Shown one piece after another: positions 51,345-60,208 of a stretch of DNA of 64,000 bases; within the stretch, counting starts at the first letter, position 1; every line of letters starts with the position of its first letter. Source of the DNA: JAOPZW01 sp963788935. GTDB taxonomy: Bacteria; Actinomycetota; Thermoleophilia; Solirubrobacterales; Solirubrobacteraceae. A model generated the notes under the pieces. It did not search any database, was not told the origin of the DNA, and saw only the letters and a program-made list of their open reading frames with translations. The stretch is from contig CAWBIM010000006.1 in assembly GCA_963788935.1 (NCBI GenBank), positions 682,001 through 746,000 on the forward strand, written 5' to 3'. Both the position numbers and the translations under genes were made by a program.

Positions 51345-52789
51345 GCGACGCCGACCTGCACGTCGCGGAAGCGGGCCGGCGCGGCGCCGTGCGAGACCGC
51401 CATGACCTGGCCGGGCTCGCCCTTGCCGCAGTTCGTCAGCCCCCAGGCGCGCCACTCCGCGGGGCCGCAGACCGCGTCCAGCGAGCCCCAGAACCGCGGC
51501 CCGATCCCGGCGTAGGACGGGTTGCGGTACAGGCGCCCGAGCGTGCCGTTCTTGATCTCGCGGCCGACCTCGGTCGCGAACTGGAACTGCAGCCGGCGGT
51601 CGTCGATCGACCAGGAGCGGTTCGTCTCGAAGTAGATGCCGTCGTCGGTGTCGGCGATGAGGTCCTCGAAGCTGCCCGCGTCGCCCGGCTCGATCGAGAC
51701 GTTCGTCATCCGCACGATCGGCTGGCGGGCGAAGCCGTCGGCCCGCGCGCAGCCGCCGGAGCGGTCGAGCCCGATGGCGGCGGCGGATTCGCGGTTGGAG
51801 AGCGTCGCGCGCAGCATGCCGCCGTCGACGAGGGCGTAGCGGCTCGCCGGGACGCCCTCGTCGTCCCAGCCGAACGACCCGAGCGCGCCGGGCAGCGTCG
51901 CGTCGGCGGTGATGTTCATGTGCTCGGAGCCGAAGCGCGCCGAGCCGATGTCCCCGGCGGTGACCCAGCTCGTCCCGGCGTAGGAGGCCTCGCCGAGCAG
52001 GATCCGGTCGAGCTCGAGCGCGTGGCCGACGGACTCGTGGACCTGGAGGGCGAGCTGTTCGCCGTCGAGGACGATCGTGCGGATCCCCTCGGGGCACACG
52101 GGCGCCGTGAGCAGCTCGATCGCCTCGGCGGTGACGCGCGGCGCGTGCCCGGCGAGGTCGAGCGCGAGGACGTGCTCCCAGCCCGCGGCCGCGAAGAAGC
52201 CGCCGTGGGCGAGCGGGTAGGAGCGGACCTGCAGCTCGCTGCCGTCGGAGGCCCACACGCCGATCCCGGCGCCGCTCGCGACGAGCTCCTGCGTGCACGC
52301 CGCGCCCTCGGTCGAGACGAACGCCTTGCGCTCGCGCCACGAGCGCAGCGCTGCGAGGCTGCGGACGATGCGGTCGTCGGCGCCCGCGGCCCGGAGCTCG
52401 GCGTCCGCGGCGAACAGCAGCGCGAGCTTGTCCTCGAGCGACACGTCGAACGGATCGACCTCGTGGGGCGAGGACCAGTGCCCGCGCGCGGGCTCGACCG
52501 GCGCCAGCGGTGTCGCCGGCCCGGCGGGCTGCGCCTCCGCGATCCCGAGCGCGGCGGCGAGCGCGGCCTCGGCGCCCGCCGCGCTCACGTCGCGCGTCGC
52601 GGCGAAGCCCCAGCCACCGCCGACCCGGACGCGCACGCCGATGCCGGTCGACCCGGACGTCGCGAAGTCGTCGACCTCGCCCGCGCGGACGCTCAACGCC
52701 TCGTCGCGCGACTCGACGTGGCGGGCCTCGGCGTAGGCGCAGCGGCCCTCGGCCTTGCCCATGAGGTCGGTCAGCAGGTCGAGCGTCAC
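51341..52789 (-). CDS. tldD: TldD family metalloprotease
   Basis: This is the catalytic subunit of the TldD-TldE complex, 482 aa. The zinc motif is HESVGHALELD. The N-terminal domain (RCAYAEARHVESRDEALSVR) and the C-terminal beta-rich domain (MTNVSIEPGDAGSFEDLI, TNCGKGEPGQ) match the family. The GTG at 52789 overlaps the stop of the dehydrogenase upstream; its stop overlaps the PmbA start. The three genes form one unit; in known systems TldD/E acts on peptides such as microcin B17 precursor or CcdA antitoxin. Confidence 0.93.
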   Translation of the reverse strand: MTLDLLTDLMGKAEGRCAYAEARHVESRDEALSVRAGEVDDFATSGSTGIGVRVRVGGGWGFAATRDVSAAGAEAALAAALGIAEAQPAGPATPLAPVEPARGHWSSPHEVDPFDVSLEDKLALLFAADAELRAAGADDRIVRSLAALRSWRERKAFVSTEGAACTQELVASGAGIGVWASDGSELQVRSYPLAHGGFFAAAGWEHVLALDLAGHAPRVTAEAIELLTAPVCPEGIRTIVLDGEQLALQVHESVGHALELDRILLGEASYAGTSWVTAGDIGSARFGSEHMNITADATLPGALGSFGWDDEGVPASRYALVDGGMLRATLSNRESAAAIGLDRSGGCARADGFARQPIVRMTNVSIEPGDAGSFEDLIADTDDGIYFETNRSWSIDDRRLQFQFATEVGREIKNGTLGRLYRNPSYAGIGPRFWGSLDAVCGPAEWRAWGLTNCGKGEPGQVMAVSHGAAPARFRDVQVGVA

Positions 52790-53751
52790 CAGGCGGCCTC
52801 GTAGAGCGCGCGGATCTCCGCCGCGTCGGCCGGGGGCGGGGTCAGCTTCAGCTGCGGGCGCTGCGCGGCGGCCTCCACGCATTCCTCGAGCTTGCCCTGG
52901 TCGACCCCGATGTCCCGCAGCCGCTCGGCGCCGGCGCGGCGCGCGAGGTCGCGCGCCAGCTCGGTCGCGTCGACGGTCGTCGCGTCGCGGCGGCGCAGCG
53001 CGCCGATGGTGTGGGGCAGCATCGCCGCGTTCGTCGGCCCGTGCGAGCCGCCCGCGAGGCGCACGAGCGTCTGGCACAGGACGTGGTGGAGCGCCAGGCC
53101 GGACTGGTCGATCGTGTAGCCCGACAGCAGCGCGGCGAGCGCGAGCGCGTCGCGGTCGGGCTCCTCGCCGCCCGAGGCGTAGGCGGCCTCGGTGAGGCGC
53201 ACGGCCTCCTGGCCGGCGAGGACCGGCACGGGCGAGGCCTTCGTCGTCACGGCGCCCTCGACGGCGTGGGCGAGCGAGTTCGCGGCGCTCGCGGCGAGCT
53301 CCGCGAGCGGCTGGGAGGCGGACAGGTCCGGATCGTTGATGACGATCGCGGGGCGGACGTTCGGGGTGTCGGCGGGCGCGCCGGTCGCGTGCCGGTGCCC
53401 GCGGGCCATCTCGGCGGCGCTGAGCGTCGTCGGGATCGCCGCGGCGCGGACGGGCGGCCCGGCCGCGGCGGCGAGGGCCTTCGTGACGTCGATCACGCGG
53501 CCGCCCCCGAGCGCGACGAGCAGCTCGCCGCCGACCGTCGCCCGCAGCTCCTCGGCGATCTCGTCGACCCGGCCGGGGCGGACGTGGTGCACGGTCGCGG
53601 CGGCCGCGACGACCGCGGGCGCGGCGCCCTCGGCGCGGGGCGTCGTGAGCAGCGTGTAGCCCGTGCCGAGCAGCTCCTCGGCCGTCGCGATCGTGCCGCG
53701 CCCGAACCGGATCGTCCGCTCGCCGTCCTGCCATGTGAATCCGTCGCCCAT
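52786..53751 (-). CDS. Iron-containing alcohol dehydrogenase family (maleylacetate reductase-like)
   Basis: This is a metal- and NAD(P)-dependent dehydrogenase, 321 aa, at the short end of the family. NAD-binding is seen as ALGGGRVIDVTKALA (usual GGGSxxD, here Arg for Ser) and IPTTLSAAEM. The metal region keeps ANSLAHAVEG, ALHHVLCQTLV and GSHGPTNAAMLPH. The loss of a few usual loop residues and the short length resemble maleylacetate reductases. It is translationally coupled to tldD, an unusual pairing. A 46-bp gap separates it from the polysaccharide operon. Confidence 0.88.
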   Translation of the reverse strand: MGDGFTWQDGERTIRFGRGTIATAEELLGTGYTLLTTPRAEGAAPAVVAAAATVHHVRPGRVDEIAEELRATVGGELLVALGGGRVIDVTKALAAAAGPPVRAAAIPTTLSAAEMARGHRHATGAPADTPNVRPAIVINDPDLSASQPLAELAASAANSLAHAVEGAVTTKASPVPVLAGQEAVRLTEAAYASGGEEPDRDALALAALLSGYTIDQSGLALHHVLCQTLVRLAGGSHGPTNAAMLPHTIGALRRRDATTVDATELARDLARRAGAERLRDIGVDQGKLEECVEAAAQRPQLKLTPPPADAAEIRALYEAAW

Positions 53752-53797
53752 CCCGCGCGGATCCTAGGGGAGCGCCGGGCGAGCGACTCTCGCGTGC

Positions 53798-56560
53798 CTA
53801 GACCAGGCGCTTCCTCGGCGTCCGTACGCGCAGGCGCCTGACGTGGCGATAGCCGTCCAGGCACTCATACCGCGAGTCGAAGGTATAGGTGTGGGTGCGC
53901 TCGACCCCCGTCAGCCAGTCAGGCTCGATCCGGTTCACCGGCGTCTCGCTGTAGTCGTTCGGCGACAGCACATCCACCCGGTTCAGGACCACAGCCTCGC
54001 CGTACGCGCGGGCGCAGTCCTGACTGGGCCGGATGAGGACGCCCCCCCGTCTGAACAACCGGCCCGCCGGGCGGGCTGTCCTCGGGTCGGTCACGATCGG
54101 GTTCCGCGGGTGAGCGCGCCACTCCGCATCGAGCGAGGGTGCGGAGAACAGCCACAACTGACCCCGGTCTTCGTGGCCTTCCATGACGTTTGCGAAGAGC
54201 CAGAGGAGGCCATCGTCGACGTGCAGCGTGGCGTCGACGGCGATGAGACCGTCGAGCAGGACACGCTCGAGCCGCCACCGATCGGGGAACCTCACGGCAC
54301 GGTGGAGCTCGATCCGTCCCGCTTCGCCGGTCTCGGGAAGCATGTAGATCGTTCCCTCGTGCTCGAACACGAACGGGTAGGAGAGATGGTGGTCTGCCTC
54401 GAGCACCCTGCGTGGCGTCGACCACTCGCCGTCCGGACCCGCTTCCGAGACCGAGATCACGCCCCGGCGCGTCCCATACGAGTAATCCTCGACAAACAGG
54501 AAGTGCCGGCCATCGACCTCGATCGGGAACGGGTCGCCGAGGTAGCGCCCGGGGGGATTCGGAAGCGCGCGCACCGTCACCGGCCCATCGACACCGGCGT
54601 CGGCCGCTCGCGCGCGGACTGCGACGAACCACTCGTCGCGGAGCCAGGCCTTGCGGCTCTTGGCCACGACCCCCCGGAGCGCCGTCCGCACCGCATGAGC
54701 GACCGTCACCGCCGGTGAGGGCACGTTCCGCGGTTCTCCGGGAGTGCCTCCAGCGGCGACGGAGCCGCCGTCTCGTCGGAGCAGCCGCAGGCAGTGCAGG
54801 ACGAGGCGTGCCGACGTCCACGCCGCGCGGTCGCGCGTGCGCGCCAACGAGAGCGGATCGGTACGGACCGAGTCCTCGGCGATGACTCGCGTGCGCTCGT
54901 CCTCGAGGGCGACGACGGCGGTCTTTCCATTGCCTGTGCGCTCGCGCACCTCCCAGAAGCGGTCCGGCGCGCTCGTCGGCCGGCCATCGTCCATGGGCGC
55001 GATCGCCCACACCCCGTAGCGCGGAGTCGGACCGTCCCAGGCCGTTCGGCCGGCCGGCCGGAACGAAACCACGACGTCGAGCCGGCCAATCCCCGAAGAC
55101 GTCGTCCGCGTGCCGGCGATCGGCGACAGGTCTGTGTCGCGCATGGCGCCGGCGGCACCGAAGACCCATCTGTCGGCCCACTCATAGAGTCGGTACGTCA
55201 GGTGGTGCGGGTGCCGCCGCCTCCGCGGCGCCGGGCGCACGCCGCCTGGAGGTGCCGCCGGCACCACCGCAGCGAGCTGGATCGCGGGCGTCGCCGCGAT
55301 GCGCGCGACAGTCCATTCGACCCATTCCGGGACGATGAACGACTCGACAAGCACCGCCACGCGGATCGCCTCGGTGTCCGAGCTGGGTGTCATCTCCACA
55401 GTCCGCGCCACCGGTCGCCGTACGCGTGTCTGCTGAGGCCGGTCGAGGTCTGCCACGAGCGCCGCATATCCGCGCGTCATCGCCTCGATCGAGAATGCCC
55501 GCGTTTGGCGTGCCCGCCCGGCTCGACCCAGCTCCTCGGCGCGCGTCCGGTCGCGAGCGAGGGCGACGAGCGCGTGCGCCATCTCGGAAGGGCGATCCGG
55601 CGCCACGAGGAACCCGGTCCTCCCGTCCTCGATGACGTCGGGAAGATCGCCCACGCGGGTCGCGATGATCGGCCGGCCGACCGACATCGCCTCGAGCACG
55701 GACATCGGCAGCGCCTCGACCGCGCTCGTCAGGCACACGACATCGCCGGCGTGCATCACGTCTACGGCATCCGCACGGTATCCCAGCATGCGCACGACGC
55801 CACCCGATCGCCCGACGGCGTTCGCCACCGACGCGGCGTCCGGCCCGTCACCGACGACGACGCCCTGTAGGGAGGGGTCGATGGCGTGCGCAGCGGACAC
55901 CTCTTCGACGAACCGCGCCGCGCGCTTCTCCGGGCGAAGAGCCGCCACGAGCACCGCCAGGAACGCGTCGGGACCGACGCCGAGCTCTGCTCGCAGCGCC
56001 TCTCGTTCCGCCACGGGGGGATCGTCGGCGACGCCACTCGGGATCACGCGTATCGCCTCTCGGCGGTAGCCGTCACGCACGAGGCGATCCACCTGGCTCC
56101 GAGCCACCGCGACGACCGCGTTCGCCCGAGGTCTCATCGGCGCCAGCAGGAGCCGCTGGTGCCGGCGCAGCGCTCGCAGGCCGAGCGGGTCGTCGCCGAG
56201 GTGCTCGGTCACCACGTGGGCTGCCCGTTGCGTTCGCGCGAGCACGTGGCCGACCAGGTGCGCGCTCACCCCGCGGGTCAACACGACAGACGACGGCGGC
56301 CATCCGAACCGTACGGCGCGCGCCAGACCAGCCGGGTCCGCTCGGTGCCGGAGGGCCGCGCATCTGATCCGGACCCCTCGACGACGCAACTCCTCGAAGT
56401 ACACGCCGCGGCCGTCGAGGGTCATCACCCTCACGTCGAAGCCGCGTTCACACAGACCGGGGGCCAGGATCGCCCACTGCCGCTCCGCGCCGCCCGCTTC
56501 GAGGTTGGGGCATATGAACGTGACCTTCGGCCCGGCTTCGTCGCTCGTCGCGCGGCTCAC
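53798..56560 (-). CDS. GT4 glycosyltransferase fused to a GH43-like/formyltransferase-like glycan domain
   Basis: This is a 920-aa open frame. Residues 1-390 form a GT-B glycosyltransferase (ICPNLEAGGAERQW, nucleotide-sugar site VEALPMSVLEAMSVGRPII). After a short linker, residues about 390-920 hold a second protein type: an N-terminal Rossmann-like part (RVAVLVESFIVPEWVEWTV) and a five-bladed propeller (GRHFLFVEDYSYGTRRG, GTIYMLPETGEAGRIELH) seen with inositolphosphorylceramide-type transferases. At the junction the sequence ATGA (55390-55393) would serve as a stop-start overlap if one base were wrong upstream, so two separate genes are possible. The GTG at 56560 overlaps the previous gene (GTGA). 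It belongs to the polysaccharide operon. Confidence 0.8.
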   Translation of the reverse strand: MSRATSDEAGPKVTFICPNLEAGGAERQWAILAPGLCERGFDVRVMTLDGRGVYFEELRRRGVRIRCAALRHRADPAGLARAVRFGWPPSSVVLTRGVSAHLVGHVLARTQRAAHVVTEHLGDDPLGLRALRRHQRLLLAPMRPRANAVVAVARSQVDRLVRDGYRREAIRVIPSGVADDPPVAEREALRAELGVGPDAFLAVLVAALRPEKRAARFVEEVSAAHAIDPSLQGVVVGDGPDAASVANAVGRSGGVVRMLGYRADAVDVMHAGDVVCLTSAVEALPMSVLEAMSVGRPIIATRVGDLPDVIEDGRTGFLVAPDRPSEMAHALVALARDRTRAEELGRAGRARQTRAFSIEAMTRGYAALVADLDRPQQTRVRRPVARTVEMTPSSDTEAIRVAVLVESFIVPEWVEWTVARIAATPAIQLAAVVPAAPPGGVRPAPRRRRHPHHLTYRLYEWADRWVFGAAGAMRDTDLSPIAGTRTTSSGIGRLDVVVSFRPAGRTAWDGPTPRYGVWAIAPMDDGRPTSAPDRFWEVRERTGNGKTAVVALEDERTRVIAEDSVRTDPLSLARTRDRAAWTSARLVLHCLRLLRRDGGSVAAGGTPGEPRNVPSPAVTVAHAVRTALRGVVAKSRKAWLRDEWFVAVRARAADAGVDGPVTVRALPNPPGRYLGDPFPIEVDGRHFLFVEDYSYGTRRGVISVSEAGPDGEWSTPRRVLEADHHLSYPFVFEHEGTIYMLPETGEAGRIELHRAVRFPDRWRLERVLLDGLIAVDATLHVDDGLLWLFANVMEGHEDRGQLWLFSAPSLDAEWRAHPRNPIVTDPRTARPAGRLFRRGGVLIRPSQDCARAYGEAVVLNRVDVLSPNDYSETPVNRIEPDWLTGVERTHTYTFDSRYECLDGYRHVRRLRVRTPRKRLV

Positions 56561-57573
56561 AGCGCGAGCAGACGGCGATAGACCTGCAGCACCCGCTCCG
56601 CAACCGGCTTGCGCCCATAGCCATGCATGGCCGCCCGCAGTCGCGGATCGCGACTGACGCGAAGCGCCCTCCCGACCGCCCTCGCCAGAGCGTCCGGGTC
56701 GCGCGGCGCGATCGCGCAGCCTGGAAGGCCGGCGGTCACCGTGGAGACGTCCCCTACGGCCACCGACACGACGGGCGTCTGGCATGCGAGCGATTCCTTC
56801 ACCACCACGGGTGCGCCCTCCGACATCGACGTGAGGACGACCACATCGGCGGCGTTCATCGCAAGCGCAACCTGCTTGCGGGACAAGCCGTCGAGGCTGG
56901 CGGGCACGACGCCCTTCTCGCTCTGGCGGAGCCGATCGATCATCGCGTCGAAGACGTCGACGCGTTTGTTCGTGACCTTCGAGCGGTCGCTGCGGTCGCT
57001 GGGGAACAGGACACAGGGCCCGACCACCGGCCAGCCCAGTGCACGTCTGGCGGCTGCGCGATCGAGCGGCTGGAACAGGTCGAGGTCGACGGCGCACGGA
57101 ATCACCGGCGCGTCGCGGACCCGCAGGTTCGCGGCGATCACCGGAGCAACGGCGATCGGCAGAGTCCGTCTCGCCACGACCCGTGACACATGGCGCTGCC
57201 ATGGCACCGAAGTGTCGCTGCCGTGGAATGTCGTCACGACCGGCGTTTCGAGCTGGAGGCACGCGACCATTCCGGTAAGGCCGTAGTGGGCATGCACGAG
57301 GTCATAGCGGCCGTGCCCGAGCACGTGGCGAAGCCGCGATGCCGTCGTCAGATACCGGTGCTTGCGAGCGCGGGCGTCGAAGGCGAGGACGGACACGTCG
57401 ACCCCGAGGCGGCGCAAGTCGTCGGCCTGGTCCTTGACGAAGCAGCCGAAATCAGGCTTGGTCGCCGTCGGGTACATGTTGGTGAGGACCACGATCCGAA
57501 GGCGGTGATCGACTCGTGCGCCGGCGATGCGGTGATCGCGCCGCGCTCCGGCGATGGGTTCGGCGATGCTCAC
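56557..57573 (-). CDS. GT4 family glycosyltransferase
   Basis: This is a GT-B retaining glycosyltransferase, 338 aa. The N-terminal domain begins LRIVVLTNMYPTATKPDFGC, with the acceptor-side VVTTFHGSDTSVP. The C-terminal donor site is MSEGAPVVVKESLACQTPVV, the E-x7-E motif. The GTG at 57573 gives an 18-residue Arg-rich lead; later starts are possible. The gene lies 22 bp after the oxidoreductase and overlaps the next glycosyltransferase. The sugar is unknown. Confidence 0.88.
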   Translation of the reverse strand: MSIAEPIAGARRDHRIAGARVDHRLRIVVLTNMYPTATKPDFGCFVKDQADDLRRLGVDVSVLAFDARARKHRYLTTASRLRHVLGHGRYDLVHAHYGLTGMVACLQLETPVVTTFHGSDTSVPWQRHVSRVVARRTLPIAVAPVIAANLRVRDAPVIPCAVDLDLFQPLDRAAARRALGWPVVGPCVLFPSDRSDRSKVTNKRVDVFDAMIDRLRQSEKGVVPASLDGLSRKQVALAMNAADVVVLTSMSEGAPVVVKESLACQTPVVSVAVGDVSTVTAGLPGCAIAPRDPDALARAVGRALRVSRDPRLRAAMHGYGRKPVAERVLQVYRRLLAL

Positions 57574-57595
57574 TCCCGCACGCTCCGGCGCGTCG

Positions 57596-58702
57596 TCAGG
57601 CGCTCGCCACGCTTGCGGACCGCTCCCGGAAGGACGGGTCGTCCTGGTGTATGCGTGGCCGGCGGACGGCGGCCTCGATGATCCTGACGACCTCGAGTCC
57701 GAGCTGCGCTGACGAGCGCGGAGGCGTGCCGAACCGAATCGCGTGACAGAAGTCATCGATCTGAAGCGACATCGGCTCGATGGCTTCGATGTGTGGAGAC
57801 ACGATGTCGCCTGTGCGGTATTTGAGGTACTCACCGAAGGACTCGGGGTCGCGCGGCATCACTCCGGCGTCGTACACGCGCACGGGCTCGTTGCTGCAGT
57901 CGTCGTAGACGACCATCTTCTTCGACCCCACCACGGTGGTGCGGCGCAGCTTGCTCGGGGCCAGCCAGGACAATTCGATGTGGGCGATCGTCCCCGAGTC
58001 GAATTCGCACGTGATGAACGCCACGTCTTCTTTTCCGTTGTCGATGCAGGCCCGGCCCGTGCTGACGACCTGGCTCGGATGCTCACCGAGCCAGTGGAGG
58101 AGGATCGAGAAATCGTGCGGGCCGAGGTCCCAGATCACGCTCACATCCGACTGGTGCAGACCGAGATTCACTCGCGACATTGAGATGAAATAGATCTCTC
58201 CGAGCTCCCCTCCTCGGATGAGGTCGCGAATGCGGTTGACCGGTGGGCTGTAGAGGAACGTATGGCCCGGCATCAAGACGAGGCCGCGCTCCTCCGCGGC
58301 CCGGATCAGTTCGATGGCCCGTTCCGACGACGACGCCAGTGGCTTCTCGACGAACACGTGCTTGCCCGCGTTCAGCGCTCGCATCGCTAGGTGGTGGTGG
58401 GTTGACACCGGGGTCACGACCGCGACGGCGTCGACGGTGGGGTCCTCGAGCATTTCGTCGAGGTCCTGCGTCTGGCGGACGCTCGGAAAGCGCCGTCCGA
58501 GCGGTTCGAGAACCTCCGGCCGCAGATCGCACATCCACGCGGCCTCCGCTGTGGCCGCCTCGTTCAGGACACGAACGAGGTTCGGCCCCCAGTAGCCAAG
58601 TCCGACGACCCCGACGCGCACGCGGCCGTCCGTACTTTCGGTGTCGTTCGCTGAGAGCGTGTACTGCTCGATGCGGGGTTCGGCCTGCTCCAGCGTTGCC
58701 AT
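57596..58702 (-). CDS. Gfo/Idh/MocA family oxidoreductase (nucleotide-sugar dehydrogenase type)
   Basis: This is an NAD(P)-dependent sugar oxidoreductase, 368 aa. The Rossmann motif is VGVVGLGYWGPNLVRVL, the family lysine motif HVFVEKPLA, and the catalytic region is IWDLGPHDFSIL with His and Asp. In a polysaccharide operon it most likely makes a 3-keto nucleotide sugar, as WlbA/WbpB enzymes do, on the way to an amino or deoxy sugar. No aminotransferase partner is visible in the window. The ATG overlaps the sugar-transferase stop (TGATG). Confidence 0.9.
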   Translation of the reverse strand: MATLEQAEPRIEQYTLSANDTESTDGRVRVGVVGLGYWGPNLVRVLNEAATAEAAWMCDLRPEVLEPLGRRFPSVRQTQDLDEMLEDPTVDAVAVVTPVSTHHHLAMRALNAGKHVFVEKPLASSSERAIELIRAAEERGLVLMPGHTFLYSPPVNRIRDLIRGGELGEIYFISMSRVNLGLHQSDVSVIWDLGPHDFSILLHWLGEHPSQVVSTGRACIDNGKEDVAFITCEFDSGTIAHIELSWLAPSKLRRTTVVGSKKMVVYDDCSNEPVRVYDAGVMPRDPESFGEYLKYRTGDIVSPHIEAIEPMSLQIDDFCHAIRFGTPPRSSAQLGLEVVRIIEAAVRRPRIHQDDPSFRERSASVASA

Positions 58703-60208
58703 CAGACGGTAGCCCTCCTCTGCCGCAAGACTTCGGCGGGGGTTCGGAACATCAGTGACAGGTCGAGCGCGAGCGACCAACCCCGGACATACGCGATGTC
58801 CATCTCGAGCGCCTCGGCAAAGCTCGCGTGCGCCCGTGCAGTCACCTGCCACAAGCCGGTGATTCCCGGTCGAGCGAGGAAGCGCTCGAAGTGGTGGGCT
58901 GCGAAGTAGTCCGTCTCGTAGGCCAGGCATGGCCGCGGCCCGACGAGCGACATCGTGCCCTGCAGGACGTTGATGAGCTGCGGCAGCTCGTCGACGCTCG
59001 TTCTGCGGAGCCAGCGCCCGGTGCGGGTTACGTCGTCGCCACGGTCGAGCTTGTACAGCTCACCAACCGCCGAGACTTGGTCTCCGTTCATGGTCCGCGC
59101 GATATAGGCACGATGCGGGGACTGGTCGGCATCGACCCTCATGGTGCGGAACTTGAGCATCGTGAATTCCCGCATGTCCGCGCCCAGCCGGGTTTGCCGG
59201 TAGAAGACGGGGCCGGGTGACTCCCGTGGGATGCGCCACGCGGCCCACAGGAACACGGGCGCCGCGACGATCAACCCGACGCTCGCTCCGACGATGTCGA
59301 TCGCAGCGCTTGACGCGCGACGCGGCCACCGAGCGACCGCTGGGGGAGATGCTGACAAGTGGCATCCCCTCGACACTCGTCAGCGTGGCGCCCGGACCAA
59401 CGAGCTCGAACATCCGAGACACCACGTCGACGTGCACGCCAATTCCCGCGAGCGGCCGGACCTGCGCCAACGTGTGCTGATCGTTCTGGCTGGAGAACGC
59501 GACGATCACCCGGTCGACCGCGAGCTTGCCGACGACGGCGGCCAGATCGTCGATCACGCCGACGACGGGGACGCCGGCGACATCGGCCCGCGCCTGCTTG
59601 GGCCGCGCGTCCACGAACCCGACCGGCTTGATCCCGTACTCAGGGTGGCGCAGCAGTTTCCGGGCGACGAGTTGCCCGACGTCACCGGCCCCGACGATGA
59701 CAGCGCTCTCGGCCAACGCATCATGTCGCCGCGAGAGCGCACGCGTCGCAACACGTCTGGTGGCGAGAAACGCCGCCGCGGAGACCGAAGACACGAGAAG
59801 GCCGTTGGGCTCCGCATCGCCGGATCTGCCGGCAAAGGTAAGGAGGAACGCGCCTGCTCCGAGGCCGGCCAGCAGCCCGAGAGCCGACGGCGCGTGCGCT
59901 CTGCCCTCCCCGGTCCGCCGGGTCGGGCGGTAGACGCCGGACAGGCGAGCGCCCAGGAGCCATGACGTACACCCGACAGCGACCAGCGCGGGCCAGCCAG
60001 GTTGCCGGGCCGCGTCCAGGCCCATACGCCAGGCGAGCAGGTAGGCGACCAGCAACGCCAAGATCAGCGCCATCGTGTCGCTGGTCAACAGCCGACGCTC
60101 AGGGGTCGCGGCGGACGTGCTCGCACGAAGAGGCGGCCGCCGATCAACGTCGTGGGCGGTTTCGCCGACAGGGGGCGTCCGCCGCGGTTCGGCAGCCACG
60201 TCAGACAT
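58702..60208 (-). pseudogene. Polyprenyl-phosphate hexose-1-phosphate transferase (WbaP/CpsE type), apparent frameshift
   Basis: This enzyme begins repeat-unit assembly by placing a sugar-phosphate on undecaprenyl phosphate. The first frame (ATG at 60208) has four helices and a CoA-binding-like Rossmann domain (SAVIVGAGDVGQLVARKLL, RVIVAFSSQND). The second frame has the transferase core: a membrane helix (DIVGASVGLIVAAPVFLWAA), KFRTMRVDA, RRTSVDELPQLINVLQGTMS and GPRP, ending with GITGLWQVTAR. Removing one base near 59305 joins KR to AIDIVGA and gives about 501 aa. Its start overlaps the BY-kinase-like gene by 8 bases. Confidence 0.9.
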
